A stretch of 64,000 nt of DNA, taken from Diphasiastrum complanatum (lineage: Eukaryota > Streptophyta > Lycopodiopsida > Lycopodiales > Lycopodiaceae). The notes below the pieces were generated by a model, which was given only the letters and a program-made list of their open reading frames with translations, ran no database searches and was not told the origin of the DNA. Positions 23,501 through 38,365 of the stretch are shown here, in pieces. Made by a program: the position numbers and the translations under genes. The DNA lies in the NCBI GenBank assembly GCA_029204225.1, contig CM055092.1, forward strand, positions 16,485,921 through 16,549,920. Reading direction: 5' to 3'. Within the stretch, counting starts at the first letter, position 1; every line of letters begins with the position of its first letter.

Positions 23501-24273
23501 AGGAGGTGGATGCTACAGATGGCGGATAGAGGTTAGTGTGCGACATGATAGAAGACAAAAGGGTTGAGCGGTGGAACCCGTGCACTTTCGCTTTGAGAAG
23601 TGCGTAGGCAAAATTACACAACAGGGGGCCTGCTGCGATACGCTCACGGTTGTTGGGTTTGATGGAGATGGTTAGTTCACGAATGAGAAAGCTATGCTAG
23701 TCGTATGGCACAACTGAGGGGCCAAGGAATGCCAGAGAGGATTCCACTATCTGACTCAGCAGCTTAGACTAAATTCTGTCCTTGCGAAATGTTGAAACAA
23801 CCAAAAAGTTGTTCAATAGATGTGCAACTGCCTGAATTACGGGTTCCGTTATAACATCTATCAGGTAACCATTGTTAGTCTGGATTGGAATTTTTGGTGC
23901 AGTTTGGGTGACGAAAGGTTTGATCAGAGTTTTTGCATGACAATGGGAGATAGGCTGATGGTCACCGGACATAATGCCAATGGTGACCATCGAGTTTGCG
24001 GTAATCCTGACCTTGTATGTGGTACCTTGGTATAGGAAGTGGAAGCGTGACTTCGATGCGTCCCAGGTGGCGTAAGAGTGAAGGGCGAGTCCCATGTTAA
24101 TCTCAGAATGGAAAATTGTCAGAAAAAAACCCATTGCCTCAAGAAGTGGGCCGGTTGTCTGAAGCCATGGTTGAAGTAGAGTGTTAGAGGGTAAGGGTCA
24201 GATATGTGTGGCCGAGGGTATTTCACGCTGGATCACCTGCTTGGTGTCAGAGTCTTCAGATAATGAGGAGGCC
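20521..24273 (-). pseudogene. Large unusual frame: N-terminal domain, S/T/P linker, coiled coil, C-terminal domain
   Basis: From ATG at 24273 the minus strand reads MASSLSEDSDTKQVIQ, a TGA, then an N-terminal domain (GLALHSYATWDASKSRFHFL; NNFLVVSTFRKDRI). A Ser/Thr/Pro-rich linker follows (about 23000-23560), then a heptad-rich coiled coil (about 22640-22950 and 21580-21800) interrupted by a solo LTR. A Gln-rich stretch and a C-terminal domain (DARRALTIFVNTYFNYPDPT; MGIETKWDNPPPIFFDP) end near 20530. Without the insert it would be roughly 950 codons with several stops. There is no RT, integrase or protease motif. The layout recalls plant 'putative gypsy-type transposon' accessory proteins, but I cannot confirm the family. 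A TATA box sits 250 bp upstream. Confidence 0.55.
21804..22636 (-). repeat. Solo LTR (833 bp) with TTGAC target duplication
   Basis: The plus strand starts TGTGGAAAACG and ends TTTTTCACA. TTGAC lies directly outside at 21799-21803 and 22637-22641, a perfect 5-bp target duplication. No internal coding region is present. TGTATATATAGAG in minus orientation near 22150 fits an LTR promoter, so the minus strand is favoured. It splits the coiled-coil part of the 20521-24273 frame and dates after that gene. Confidence 0.92.
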
Positions 24274-24516
24274 ATGTTAGCAGTGATAAAAAATGGGCAA
24301 ACAAGTAGGAAAAATGGTGAAAAAAGTAAAAAGATGTGGAAACGATAAAAGACTATGAATAACGAGTGTCGGATGGCAAGAACTGTAGTTCAGAGCACAG
24401 ATCTATGTTCAATTTGAGCAGATGATAGCTTGTAGAAAGTTTGGTCGCAATCAGAGAACGTGAGAATTTGAACAGAGCTTTGCCAGCAAAGGTGACAAAT
24501 GACTCGAATTTAGCCC

Positions 24517-24523
24517 TTATATA
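24517..24523 (-). promoter_or_regulatory. TATA box upstream of the 20.5-24.3 kb frame
   Basis: The minus strand reads CTATATAAGG about 250 bp above the ATG at 24273. Upstream (24570-24775) the motif CTCTCGCA and relatives recur, as in the leader of element G. Confidence 0.55.
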
Positions 24524-24779
24524 GCGGATTTAGAGTGCGTATTAGGTGAAATCCACTTTCCCTTGCTCAGTTCCATCCAATCTGCGAGGGTTCAACTCTC
24601 GCAAGAGGTGATCTCTCGCACAACATGTAATTGGATTTTCAAGATCAGGCCATGTAGGTAGGCTAATTTCACTGCTCTGATTTCATTTATGCACCTTGTA
24701 AAGGTTGGTAGGATGATCTTGATGCTCTGCGAAGGTCCTGAACATTCAGCCTCTGAGAACCCTCGCATACACTTAGCCA

Positions 24780-24955
24780 TCTAGTGATTCTCCCGGTGTT
24801 GCAAGTTTTGTTAACGAGATAGAGCAAGGATTGATGGTTTGTATAAAAAGCAAAATGTGTGGCCATTAGGTAGTGTCAAATTTTTTTAACCGAATAGATC
24901 ATTGCCAGTGCTTCCCGCTCTGTGGTTGAATAATTCATTTCTGTATCACTAAGCT
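24780..24955 (-). pseudogene. Ty3/gypsy RNase H scrap
   Basis: The minus strand at about 24890-24950 gives EMNYSTTEREALAMIYSVKK, the conserved RNase H motif of plant gypsy elements. It continues less clearly as NKLATPGESLDG. The rest of the pol gene is absent on both sides. Confidence 0.8.
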
Positions 24956-24984
24956 ATCGACTTGCAAATCGGATTGGAAAATCC

Positions 24985-25286
24985 TTTTGAAAGTCCTCGG
25001 ATTTTCACTCCTAGAAGATCCATGAGGGAGAGATCCGAGCCTAAGAGGCTCACTTATGATGACAAAGAAAAACAAGTGGATCTTGAATATGATGTCTTAA
25101 TCACCAACCATACATGGGAGCTAGTGAATCCACCACCTAACATGCACATCATTGGATACAAGTGGGTGTTCAAGTTCAAGAACAATCATGATGGCTCCAT
25201 CAACAAGTACAAGGCATGATTATGTGCTAAAGGCTTTGCACAAATATATGGCCTTGACTATGAAGAAACCTTTGCTCCTGTAAAGT
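24985..25286 (+). pseudogene. Copia RT N-terminal scrap
   Basis: The plus strand encodes SEPKRLTYDDKEKQ, then NHTWELVNPPPNMHIIGYKW and NNHDGSINKYKA, a TGA, then LCAKGFAQIYGLDYEETFAP, the start of a copia RT. It stops at about 25286, where the LTR piece of element G begins. TGA replaces the usual Arg of KARL. Confidence 0.85.
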
Positions 25287-25377
25287 AGCATCTATGCATA
25301 GTTAGGTGCCTATCCAGTGAACTAACCCTTGTTGACAGGCGGGAGGGCTATTACAATGTCGAATCGAAGACCCTACA
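25287..25377 (+). repeat. 3' end of the 5' LTR of element G
   Basis: The segment beginning 'tagcatctatgcatagttag' ends CCTACA at 25377. The same sequence lies inverted at 19700-19790. The LTR body is missing because copia RT sequence adjoins at 25286. Confidence 0.8.
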
Positions 25378-25378
25378 G

Positions 25379-25396
25379 TGGCGTCGTTGCCGGGGA
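25379..25396 (+). other. Primer-binding site (Asp tRNA type)
   Basis: TGGCGTCGTTGCCGGGGA, one base off TGGCGCCGTTGCCGGGGA, which Athila and related elements use. It starts one base inside the LTR end. Confidence 0.88.
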
Positions 25397-25739
25397 TAGG
25401 TTTCCACTAACTAGTGTAGTTGCATTTTAGCTATTTTCTTGTTTTTTAGAGTAGTTTCAGGTAGATTTTTGGGAGTTTAGAGTTAGTTTTCTATATTTTT
25501 TTGTATTTGGACTATTCACAGCTAGCAGAGGAGGTGTGAGAGGGTAGAGGAGGCCCTGAACAGCCTCTAAGGGCTTGAAACCCAAACCAACCAGGCAAAA
25601 AACACAAAAAACACACCAATCTGTATTTTGGAGGGAAAAAGAGTCTAAAATCTCATCAGCTTTTAATATCTCCAAAACTAGTGAGAATTAACCCTTGCAT
25701 GATTGGCAGCAACTCCAGGGTACTGTCCCAGACCTGCAT

Positions 25740-26490
25740 AGAAGCCTGCGAGAGTTAGTTCCAAACAGATTGCAAAAATCAGAGAAAAATCATAAAAAAA
25801 TTCAAAAAACCCTTGACAAAATCCAAAAAAATTCAAATCTTCATAAGAACTCTCGCAAAGCCCTCTGAAGTTCCATCTCAGTGAGACCAGGGCACAGAGA
25901 AGCTTGCGAGAGTTAGTTTGATGTCTGTGTGCCTGTGCGAGAGTTTTCAGTGAAAAAAAGATGGGACACTAGCAGAGAACCTTCGCAGACACCAAATTTT
26001 TCAGTTCCAGTGGGCAAGAACTCTCACAAAAGATTTTGAAGCTCCATCTCATTGAAACAAGGACACAAAAAAGCGTGCAAGAGTTAGTTTGATTCCAATG
26101 AGCAAAAAATTGGATTTAAGTGTTAAAAAATCGTTAAAAAGTGAAGACCCAGCAAATCCTTTCAGTAAGAACTCTCGCAGACCCTCTCAATCAATTTGGA
26201 ATGTTAATTTCCATCAGTGATGAAGCCTACAAGAGTTAGTATTAAGATTTGGTGAAGATCAAGCCAAAATAGTGGTTCTGAAACCTTGCATACAGTGAAA
26301 TTTTTACTTAGTGTGAGAGTTAACTCTCGCAAAGATTTCCATAGTGAGATCTGACCCAAATTCAGCTACTGTGATTCTTGATAGAGCTACTTCCCAAAGA
26401 TATGAGAGATATCAAGTTTTTTATTTGCAAAAATAGCTAAAGAACCCTCGCACAGCCAACTCTCACACAAGAGAACCCTTGCAGACTAAA
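25740..26490 (+). repeat. Dispersed AACTCTCGCA / TGCGAGAGTT motif cluster in leader
   Basis: About a dozen copies or near-copies of AACYCTYGCA and its complement TGCGAGAGTTAG occur in both orientations over 750 bp, for example near 25750, 25855, 25910, 26170, 26325 and 26440. They can pair with each other in RNA. Related motifs lie at 24595-24775. The leader is otherwise non-coding. Confidence 0.7.
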
Positions 26491-26615
26491 TTAGTGGAAA
26501 GATCTCCATCAGATCTAGCTACTGTCAAAATCTTAGGTCAATCAGTGCAAGGTGTAGAAAGTTATCAAGTAAAAACCACCATATAAGGCCTAAATTTCAC
26601 TTTTGGCCAATCAGA

Positions 26616-27840
26616 TTGATCAGATCCTTAAGATCCAGAGTTCATCCCACTGTACAAGCAAGATCCAACTACGTTGGAACCCACCATCGGATGAATCTGA
26701 GATCTGAACAATCGGTAGAAAGAAGGATAACAAATCAAGCACCACACATTCTCAGATTAGCAGCTGCACAACAAGAGGCAGAACCGGAACTAGCGCCAAT
26801 GGAACCAATGGGCCAACCCGTACTTGTCGCACCCTTGCAAGCAGTCCGGACTGTGGGAAAGCTGATGTTGTTTCCCATGTCCTTATTGGCAGCAACTCAG
26901 GATTGGTTTTTCAACCTGTTAGAGGAAGAAAAATCCACCTGGGAAGTAGTTAAGGCAGTTCTCATTACGTGCTTTAAACCAAGAAAGTTCTTGGAAGACC
27001 CGTTTCTCTTATTGAGCAAATTCAAGAAGGGAAAACGAGAAAGGATCCGGGACTATATTGAATGGGTCAAACATCTATGATCCGAGTGCAGTACAGCCCT
27101 AACTCCTGATCATGCGGTGATCATGTGGTTCCTAGCCAGACTACCACGGAGCATCAGAAGAGAACTGAAACGACAATACGCTACTCAGCAAGAAGCTATG
27201 GAAGATGCCATTTGTGAAGAGGATGAGGGATCTGACGACGAATATCCAAACACCCACACTCCTACTCCCTTGTTAGAATCATCGTCATTAAAATCATCTG
27301 CTCTATCCACAACACCGTTGTTGGATCAGATGACAAAATTACACAAACATCAGATGGAGCAACTTACGAACAAGTGGCCCATGTAAACCTGACAGCAACG
27401 GAACCAGAGATGCAAATACCACCTCGACCTGAGCAGCAGCAATGGTATGGACCAGATGAACCATTTATGGATCCTGCCATAAATGAATATGTTGCAGCCC
27501 CTATGCAGCTCAAACTCAGCATTAAGACGGGAGGAACTACGGATGTGACGAAGGACATAGAATTGCGGAATGTCCCTACAAGGGACAATATACATCCTTC
27601 TACCGAAAATGCGGTTATGGACATTGTTACAAGAATTGTCCATTGAGACCTGAAACTAGTGCACCTCTCAACTTCATTGCAGTACAACAACCAGCAGTTC
27701 CAACGGGGATGCCATCGGAAAGACAACAATTCCATGCTCATATGTTAGTCGTCATGCGAGCACAGAAGACGAAGGAAGTGGCTCCCTCACCACCACCCTC
27801 GGTCACTGATGACCAACCCTCAACCTCAACATCATACTAG
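26616..27840 (+). pseudogene. Gag of element G
   Basis: 26616-27080 holds the capsid region (LMLFPMSLLAATQDWFFNLL, then WEVVKAVLITCFKPRKFLED) and ends at TGA after WVKHL. It continues as HAVIMWFLARLPRSIRREL at 27117, the MxxFxxGL-like end of gag. A shift near 27370 leads into 27374-27646. The zinc knuckle near 27596-27640 reads FYRKCGYGHCYKNC, so the first Cys of CCHC is Phe. A Pro/Ser tail ends at 27840. Confidence 0.82.
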
Positions 27841-28199
27841 AATGTGAGAGAAGAAAGAAGACAGTACTAGAAAATATGACACTTGGTACAGAAGGTAGAA
27901 GCGGAGGAAAAAGAGCAGGAAGGGGACAATCCCACGAAACCTCTAGTTGGCAACGAACAGGAATCGCAAGTGGGCTCACCACTGCGCACTGATCAGAATG
28001 ATCGGTTGCACCAACATGAACCACCTTTTCACATGGGGAAGCCCGAGGAAACTGAAAGCCTCACACTTTTACTGGCAAGTTGTGTTAGTTTAGCACTCGG
28101 AGAACTACTGCGGATTGCACCACACGCGAAAAGCCTTCTAGCTAAAGGGTCCAAAGCGGATGAGGAGCTTGTAGCGCCTGGGGCCATATATTGTACGGG

Positions 28200-28745
28200 C
28201 TATGAATAAACAAGTAATGTCCTCCACATCGGGGCAACATGGGAAAGTGAGGAACACAACATCACTTTGCCAATCAAACACAAGAGATACGAGGACGAGG
28301 CAGTAGTAGTAGATGGAGGATCAGGTGTCAATTTGATCTCCACTACTTTGTATGAAAAGTGGAGTTTACAATTGACTGTAGAGCATGTCAATATGAATCA
28401 GATCCTAAACCCAACACATCCTCACCCAAGTGTTACACTATGGACACACCAATCACATTTGGAGTGAATATGATAAAAGTAACATGGCTGTCAGCGGGAC
28501 CTATTGAGAACCCAGTGGACGATGATTTAGTCCCTTGGCAACATGCTCTAACTTATAATAAAGAGATTGAACTGATCGATGAACAGGTCCTACACCACAT
28601 GGATCTAGATTGTTATGGAATCAAGAAAATACCAGCTCAACCGCCGCAAAAGTCTGCTATGGCGAAGGTCTCAAGAATCGATCCACCAAAAGCACCTGCA
28701 AATAAGAAGAATCAGTTGAAACAACGCTACAACCAGGTGATCTGA
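28200..28745 (+). pseudogene. Protease region of element G
   Basis: 28267-28370 encodes AVVVDGGSGVNLISTTLYEK, a retropepsin-like active-site loop with Asp-Gly-Gly in place of Asp-Thr-Gly, a form I recall from several plant gypsy elements. The frame shifts near 28365 to 28359-28745 (PITFGVNMIKVTWLSAGPIE), then ends in a Lys-rich linker. Confidence 0.65.
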
Positions 28746-29149
28746 TGGAGTGATCTACCCGAGGAGGCCATAGCTACAGTGGATGTTGATATTCGCAACC
28801 ACAAGGCGAATGTCACGGTAGTTCCGATAAGAGACAACAAGGATCTACCAAAATGACAAAAAAGAGCAAAAAAAAGGTATTGGATTCCTTGAAGTCAATA
28901 AAGATGGACTCAGATACAGCATCATCTTCTACATAGATGACAGAAAACCAGTCGGGCTAAGATCAATATGCTGAAAGATGAATCTCGACGAGCTCCAGTT
29001 CACGAGATGCCTGAGACTTTCAAGAATTATACCTTGGATGACATGGTAATTATGATGCCACAAGCCCAGTGAGAACATGATCAAAGTCAGGCACCAACGG
29101 AACAAGTCTTCGAGGGACCTGCGTGCACACAGCCGATGAACCTTGCCGA

Positions 29150-30110
29150 GCTAGGTGAAGAAGAAAAGATAGTGCATGTGGGAGAATAGTTAACGCCCAC
29201 ACAATTCAAGAGAGTACGATCCTTGTTGGTGGAGTATAAAGACTGTTTTGCCTAGAGTTACAGTGATCTAAAGGGCATTCCACCAATAGTAGTCCAACAC
29301 ACCATACCCTTGGTGGATGGAGCAGTCCACAAGGTAAGCCGTTACTACCGTTGCAACTCAAATCATATAGAGCTGATCAAGCAGGAGTTGCAAAAGCTGA
29401 TGGATGCAGATTTCATTTATGAAATCGAACACACGGAATGGGTATCGTCGATAGTTATAGTACTCAAAGAGAATGACAAAATCCGAATTTGTGTGAATCT
29501 GAAGGCGCTAAATGCAGTCACCAAAAATGATCATTTTCCTTACCATTTATGTAAAGTGTCCTTGACAAAGTAGCTGGCGCCGAAGCCTACAGTTTTCTAG
29601 ACGGCTTCAGCGGCTATAATCATGTGAAGATAGCCCCCCAAGACCAACACCAGATATCATTTGCCATGGAATGGGGAACCTATGCCTATAAAGTGATCTG
29701 TGCGTGCATAGACCTGACTTAGAACACTTATCCAATTTGGACAAAGTGTTACAAAAATGTCGCAACTTCCAGATCTTCTTGAATCCATAAAAATTTCAAT
29801 TTTGGGTGACACACGGCTTGATTCTCGGCCATATAGTGTCAAGACACGGGATTGCCACAGACCTATCAAAGATCAGGATCATTGTTGATCTACCACCACC
29901 GGGAATGATCCGCGAAGTCTACATCTTCATGGGTCATGCTAACTATTATAGGATCTTCATTCTTGATTTTGTGGAGTTAGCTCGACCAATTTACAAACTC
30001 ACAACGGATCCACATTGGAACGGGTAAGCCCTAAAGGCTTTCCAAAAGCTTAAGGATGCATTGGTTTCAGCACCAATCTTTTTGAAGTGGGATTCCCTAC
30101 ATGTGTACTT
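29150..30110 (+). pseudogene. RT of element G, catalytic block deleted
   Basis: 29310-29573 gives the RT N-terminus (VSRYYRCNSNHIELIKQEL, WVSSIVIVLKENDKIRICVN). After a frameshift near 29565, AEAYSFLDGFSGYNHVKIAP and SFAMEWGTYAYKVI follow at about 29580-29700. Sequence then jumps to NLDKVLQKCRNFQIFLNP and LILGHIVSRHGIATDLSKI (thumb, 29740-30030). The FGLxNAP and YxDD blocks are missing. An in-frame stop follows HWNG at 30027. Confidence 0.88.
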
Positions 30111-30111
30111 T

Positions 30112-30711
30112 TGATCTCCTAAGCCCAATAATACCATAAAGATCAGACTAGCATTGATTGACAATAGGAAAGCTGATCATACAATAAATATTATTGTGTT
30201 ACAAGCAAGATCTGTCAACAAAATATGAAACTAAGTACAATAAATGTCTCAACTCGGCTAGAGAGAGAATATGAAAGTACAAACTCGAGTAGAGAGAGAG
30301 AGAGCACAAAGAGCTTAGTCTCCCAATTTACATTACACACAAAAATCATCATTTTGTCAATGAGAGTACATCACATATATATAGATCCATGGACTCCCCT
30401 CCTACTTTGAGTTGAATTGGAGTTATGAATCCACCTCTCAAGCTATCTAGACTTATTCAAGCATTGAAATTCACAAGATTCATGTGAGTCCCAATTTGGA
30501 CCCAATTCTAAAAAAGTAATCTCTAAGTTTAGAATTGACTTTGGGCCTCAAGTTTTATTTTACTTACAAACGTCCCAAACCTATTATTTTAATTACAACT
30601 TAGCTTGCGTGCTCATTGGGCCATGGGCTTATATGCGCAGGATGCCATGCCCTTGCAACACATTTTATTGGTCGATTTTATTTATTTATAGTTTGTCGGG
30701 AATATCCCCAA
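30112..30711 (-). repeat. 3' LTR of copia E
   Basis: The minus strand begins TGTTGGGGATATTCCCGAC at 30711 and ends GGGCTTAGGAGATCA at 30112, 600 bp. TCTATATATATG near 30380 is a probable promoter. The U3 matches 20270-20518 and part of 37975-38200. Confidence 0.75.
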
Positions 30712-31324
30712 CACACTCCCACTTGAGATCAATAATGTGTTGCCCAATATAATGTTGAAAGGTCTAAGGAATTTTTATTTTTTTTCATTCTTGCAAAGGA
30801 GGATATTGGATTGGTTGGTTACTTTATACTAAAGTTGTGACATGCATGGAAATTAGTTGTGGAGATGCAAGTGAAATGCTCCAATGTGTAGCATGTTGAT
30901 GATAGACAAAAATACAAATTTAAGTATGCAATTTATTTATTCGGCAAATAAATTGTATTTCGATCGTTTTTATCTACAATGTAATATGTGATTTATTTAT
31001 TCGGTAAATTAGTGTTGGTCTATTTTATCTACTATGCAACTGAAAATTAGTTGTAAATTGATACCCATCCAACATAATGGAATATAGATGTCATGGATTG
31101 TGACATTGAGTTACTGCAATATAAAGTCTCTAAAATTGCAAATGGATTGAGGAATATTTTCAAACAACAATGGCTTGTGGGTAGAACCACACCCTCTATC
31201 CAATTTCTCAAGCAAAGAATATATTCTTCCAAATTCTACTAATTTTGAAATTATTATTTTTGTATCAAGATTGTTTATGGACATTCAAAGTATTTTAAAA
31301 TGTAACACTGGTTCCAAGAGTAGT
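30712..31324 (-). repeat. 3' non-coding interior of copia E (shared block)
   Basis: Homologous over its length to 8945-9404 and 15026-15282. It has no insertion at the position where copia B sits in the other copy. No coding motif is visible. Confidence 0.82.
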
Positions 31325-31975
31325 TAATCGAATTGGTTTATAGTTTTACGAACTTTGTGTTGATTTTTCTCCTCAAAATGTAGTGTCCATTAAACAAAAA
31401 TCTGTAAAGATTTGAGTGATGTATGTTTGTCTAGTTGTTTGATGACCATTGGAATGCCAAGCAAAATGAGCATGTTCAATACAGAGTGCATAAATTGTCA
31501 ATGACATTTATATATTTATAAACAACCCATTGTGGGAGACTACAAAGGCCTTGCCATAGCTATCGTTTTTTTGGATTTATAAATACTTGAAATGAAAAAC
31601 TATCATTGAGTAAGAATGGATGAAAAGTAGTTAGTCATTTCCTAAATACAATTGGTCTAGAAATTTTGTGTGCTTATTACAACATTCAACTCCTCACTTT
31701 GATATTCAAATTTTCATGATTTTAGAATTAAACATTGACTATATTGTTATCAATATTCACTATTTTGTGATTTGAATAATGGCAGTCATGACTTAAAGGC
31801 AATAACTGGAAGCTTCATTGTTGATTATTTATACTCACATGAATATTTATAAATGTAGTCATAATATTAATGGTTTTAGATTTTCAACAATTGTAGTCAT
31901 GATTTTTGAATTATAGTATTTATCATGTCACAATCACATAATTCATAATCACAAATGTCAAAAATAATGCAGTCG
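31325..31975. other. AT-rich filler within copia E, no gene
   Basis: AT-rich, with repeated 'agtcatga' and 'aatattcac'-like strings near 31740-31930. No coding or RNA signal seen. It separates the RNase H end from the shared 3' block. Confidence 0.5.
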
Positions 31976-33360
31976 ATTTCTACCTTGTTGTTCCAAGAGA
32001 CAAGACCTTTGTTGAATACAAGGACATATCCTGATGTCGACTTTCTGTTGTCAACATCTCCAGCTCAATCTACATTTGTAAGACCTTGAAGAAGATTAAC
32101 TTGGTCATTCGAATCATCATTTGAATTTCCACCATAACAAATGCAATAATCTGGTGTTAACTTTAGATATTGAAGAACTCTAAGTAGAGCTTTCTAATGA
32201 ATGAAACCTGGATTCGACATGTATTAAGTTAGTGTACTAACTAAACAAGCAATGTCGAGTCTAATACATATCATGGCGTACATGAGAGAACCAATAATAG
32301 AATGATAAGGATATTGTTTCATTTGCTCAATTTTTTCAAAAGACTGGGGACAGTGGTCCTTCAAATATTTTGATCTTGAATCCATTGGAGTTTTGGCTAG
32401 TTAATAGTTGGTCTTTTGATGTTTGAATAAAAGATTGTGGATGTTCATATCGAATTCCTTTGACAACATCTCTTTGACATCCTTCAACATTCGAATGTTG
32501 TTACTAAATAGTAATGTGGCATCAACATATAATGTAATGATACTAAAAGATGAATTCATTGATTTGTAGTAGACAATACAATTAGTTGAATTTGGTATAA
32601 AGCCTTGTTGAATCAAGAACTCGTTGATTCGATGAAACCATGCACAAGACGAATGTTTAAGTTTGTAGAGAGCTTTTTGAAGTTTACATATCTGATGGGT
32701 GTTTCCCTTCAACTCATAGCCTTCGAGTTGAGACATATACATGTCTTCTTCAATAACTCCATGTAAAAATACAGTTTGTACATCCATTTTGTGAATTTCT
32801 AGATTTGCCATGGCTACAAATGAAAGCAAAAGTATGATCGCCATTGACCATGGGATTGAAAGTTTTCGAATAATCAACATTCAGTATTTGAGAGAATCGC
32901 TAATCTTGCATTTCATTGATTAGTTGAACCATCAGTTTTGTACCTAATAATCTGATTTGCAAGAAATGATATTCTTTTCAATGGGCAAATCTGTAACAAT
33001 CCATGTTTGTTTTGTTATAAGAGATTGATACCCTTTGTCCATTGCTAATTTTCAATGATCCACATCTAGATTGGAATTTTTCTCCAAATAATTGATTGGC
33101 TCATCGACAAGATAACATGTGGCTATGGCATTGTCGATAAATTTGTCGGATAAAATCTGTTCCAATTCAATATTCAAAGAATTTGCTTTTCTGGTTCTTG
33201 ATGTTGTGGGTATGTTGAGATGTCTTCTGAATCATTGATTGGAGTAGAGTTGAGATTCGAACTTGATGCAATATCAGGTGTTGATTCAACATCTACAACT
33301 TTCTCCTTTCCCTTGAGATTGACAAATGAATCTTTGAGAAAGATAATATCTCTATGCAAA
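31976..33360 (-). pseudogene. Copia E RT/RNase H and integrase tail
   Basis: The integrase tail at 33174-33359 begins HRDIIFLKDSFVNLKGK. RT at 32401-32880 reads MANLEIHKMDVQTVFLHGVI, then KLQKALYKLKHSSCAWFHRI, and the active site ITLYVDATLLFSNN, where the second Asp of YVDD is Ala. RNase H (about 31976-32400) is degraded by stops. The block resembles copia F at 17.6-19.1 kb. RT cannot be active. Confidence 0.88.
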
Positions 33361-33361
33361 T

Positions 33362-35486
<2,125 letters not shown>

Positions 35487-35845
35487 CTAGGGGGGGAAGT
35501 AGATACTCACAAATCCACATCTGCGTGATTTCGTCTGAAACCTTGTGAGCAAAGTATCCCACATATCTCTTGCATTGGAGAGTGTAGCCAGGTCAAGTGT
35601 GAGACTATCTTTGATGGATGATGACAACACGACTACTGCCTTGTCGTTCTTTTCTCTCCATTCATGTAGCTCCTTGCCTGTTGTTGCTGGCATTTCTTCG
35701 GTGCCAACTACCCAGGGCCATAGTCCTTCTCCCTTCAGTATGAGAGAGGTCTTTATCTTCCATGCTAGTGCGACCCTGATGAGTCGAGGACTGTACAAAT
35801 CTTTGATTGTATACTGCTTATTGAAGCCATTGTTGTGACCTATAT
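35487..35845 (-). pseudogene. Copia gag scrap (family C-like)
   Basis: The minus strand encodes LWPWVVGTEEMPATTGKELH, then WREKNDKAVVVLSSSIKDSL and NARDMWDTLLTRFQ, typical copia gag (UBN2-like). It resembles the gag of copia C at 42.1-42.5 kb. It ends abruptly at 35487 and meets the plus-strand D2 remnant. Confidence 0.85.
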
Positions 35846-37974
<2,129 letters not shown>

Positions 37975-38365
37975 TGTTGAGGGTATTACCATGTAAATAA
38001 ATAATTTAGTCAAAAATAGCTACAAGGATCATGGCATCCTGCGTGCGTAAGCCCATGGCCCAATGAGCACATGTCAATAAATAATTTTGGCAATAAACTT
38101 GACTTTGGGCCACGTAGTTAAAATAATGTAAAAGACCAAAATTTAAGCTTAACTTAAGTTTCTAAGTTTTGTAAACTAGTCAAAGTCAAATGGTGCTAGG
38201 TGGGGTGTGTTTCTTCCTACACCATAGATTTGTTAGTGCTTCTTGTGAAGGGTGTGGATTTCAATCTCACTTTCTTGGAAGTAGCCAATAGGAAGCAAGG
38301 GGCAAGAGCCACCCCAAAGATAAAAAGGCACCATTTGTAAACATTTTCCATTTGTAAACATTTGT
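37975..38365 (+). repeat. LTR fragment related to the copia E LTR
   Basis: Starts TGTTGAGGGTATTACC at 37975, followed by 'catggcatcctgcg' and 'aagcccatggcccaatgagc', matching the complement of 30600-30711. The U3 orientation is plus. It is cut off where minus-strand A1 pol begins near 38365. Confidence 0.7.

Larger units (their letters stand above)
25287..30111 (+). mobile_element. Athila/Tat-like Ty3/gypsy element G, decayed
   Basis: Order on the plus strand is LTR end, Asp-tRNA-type primer site, 1.2-kb leader, gag with damaged zinc knuckle, protease, RT. The primer site and the protease form DGGSGVN point to the non-chromovirus (Athila/Tat) branch. Stops and frameshifts are frequent, the RT catalytic block is deleted, and copia E truncates the element at 30111. 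Only 91 bp of the 5' LTR remain. Confidence 0.82.
30112..33360 (-). mobile_element. Copia element E, 5' part missing
   Basis: On the minus strand an integrase tail, RT and RNase H are followed by a long non-coding 3' region, a polypurine tract (AAGTGGGAGTG) and a 3' LTR. Upstream sequence (gag to integrase core) is lost at about 33360, where plus-strand copia D2 begins. It interrupts the RT-connection region of element G at 30111. Its 3' interior is homologous to 8945-9404 plus 15026-15282. Confidence 0.82.

Noticed and set aside
23194-23529. Plus frame of 111 codons rich in Val, Glu and Gly
   Set aside because: Antisense to the S/T/P-rich linker of the minus-strand frame; its composition follows from that.
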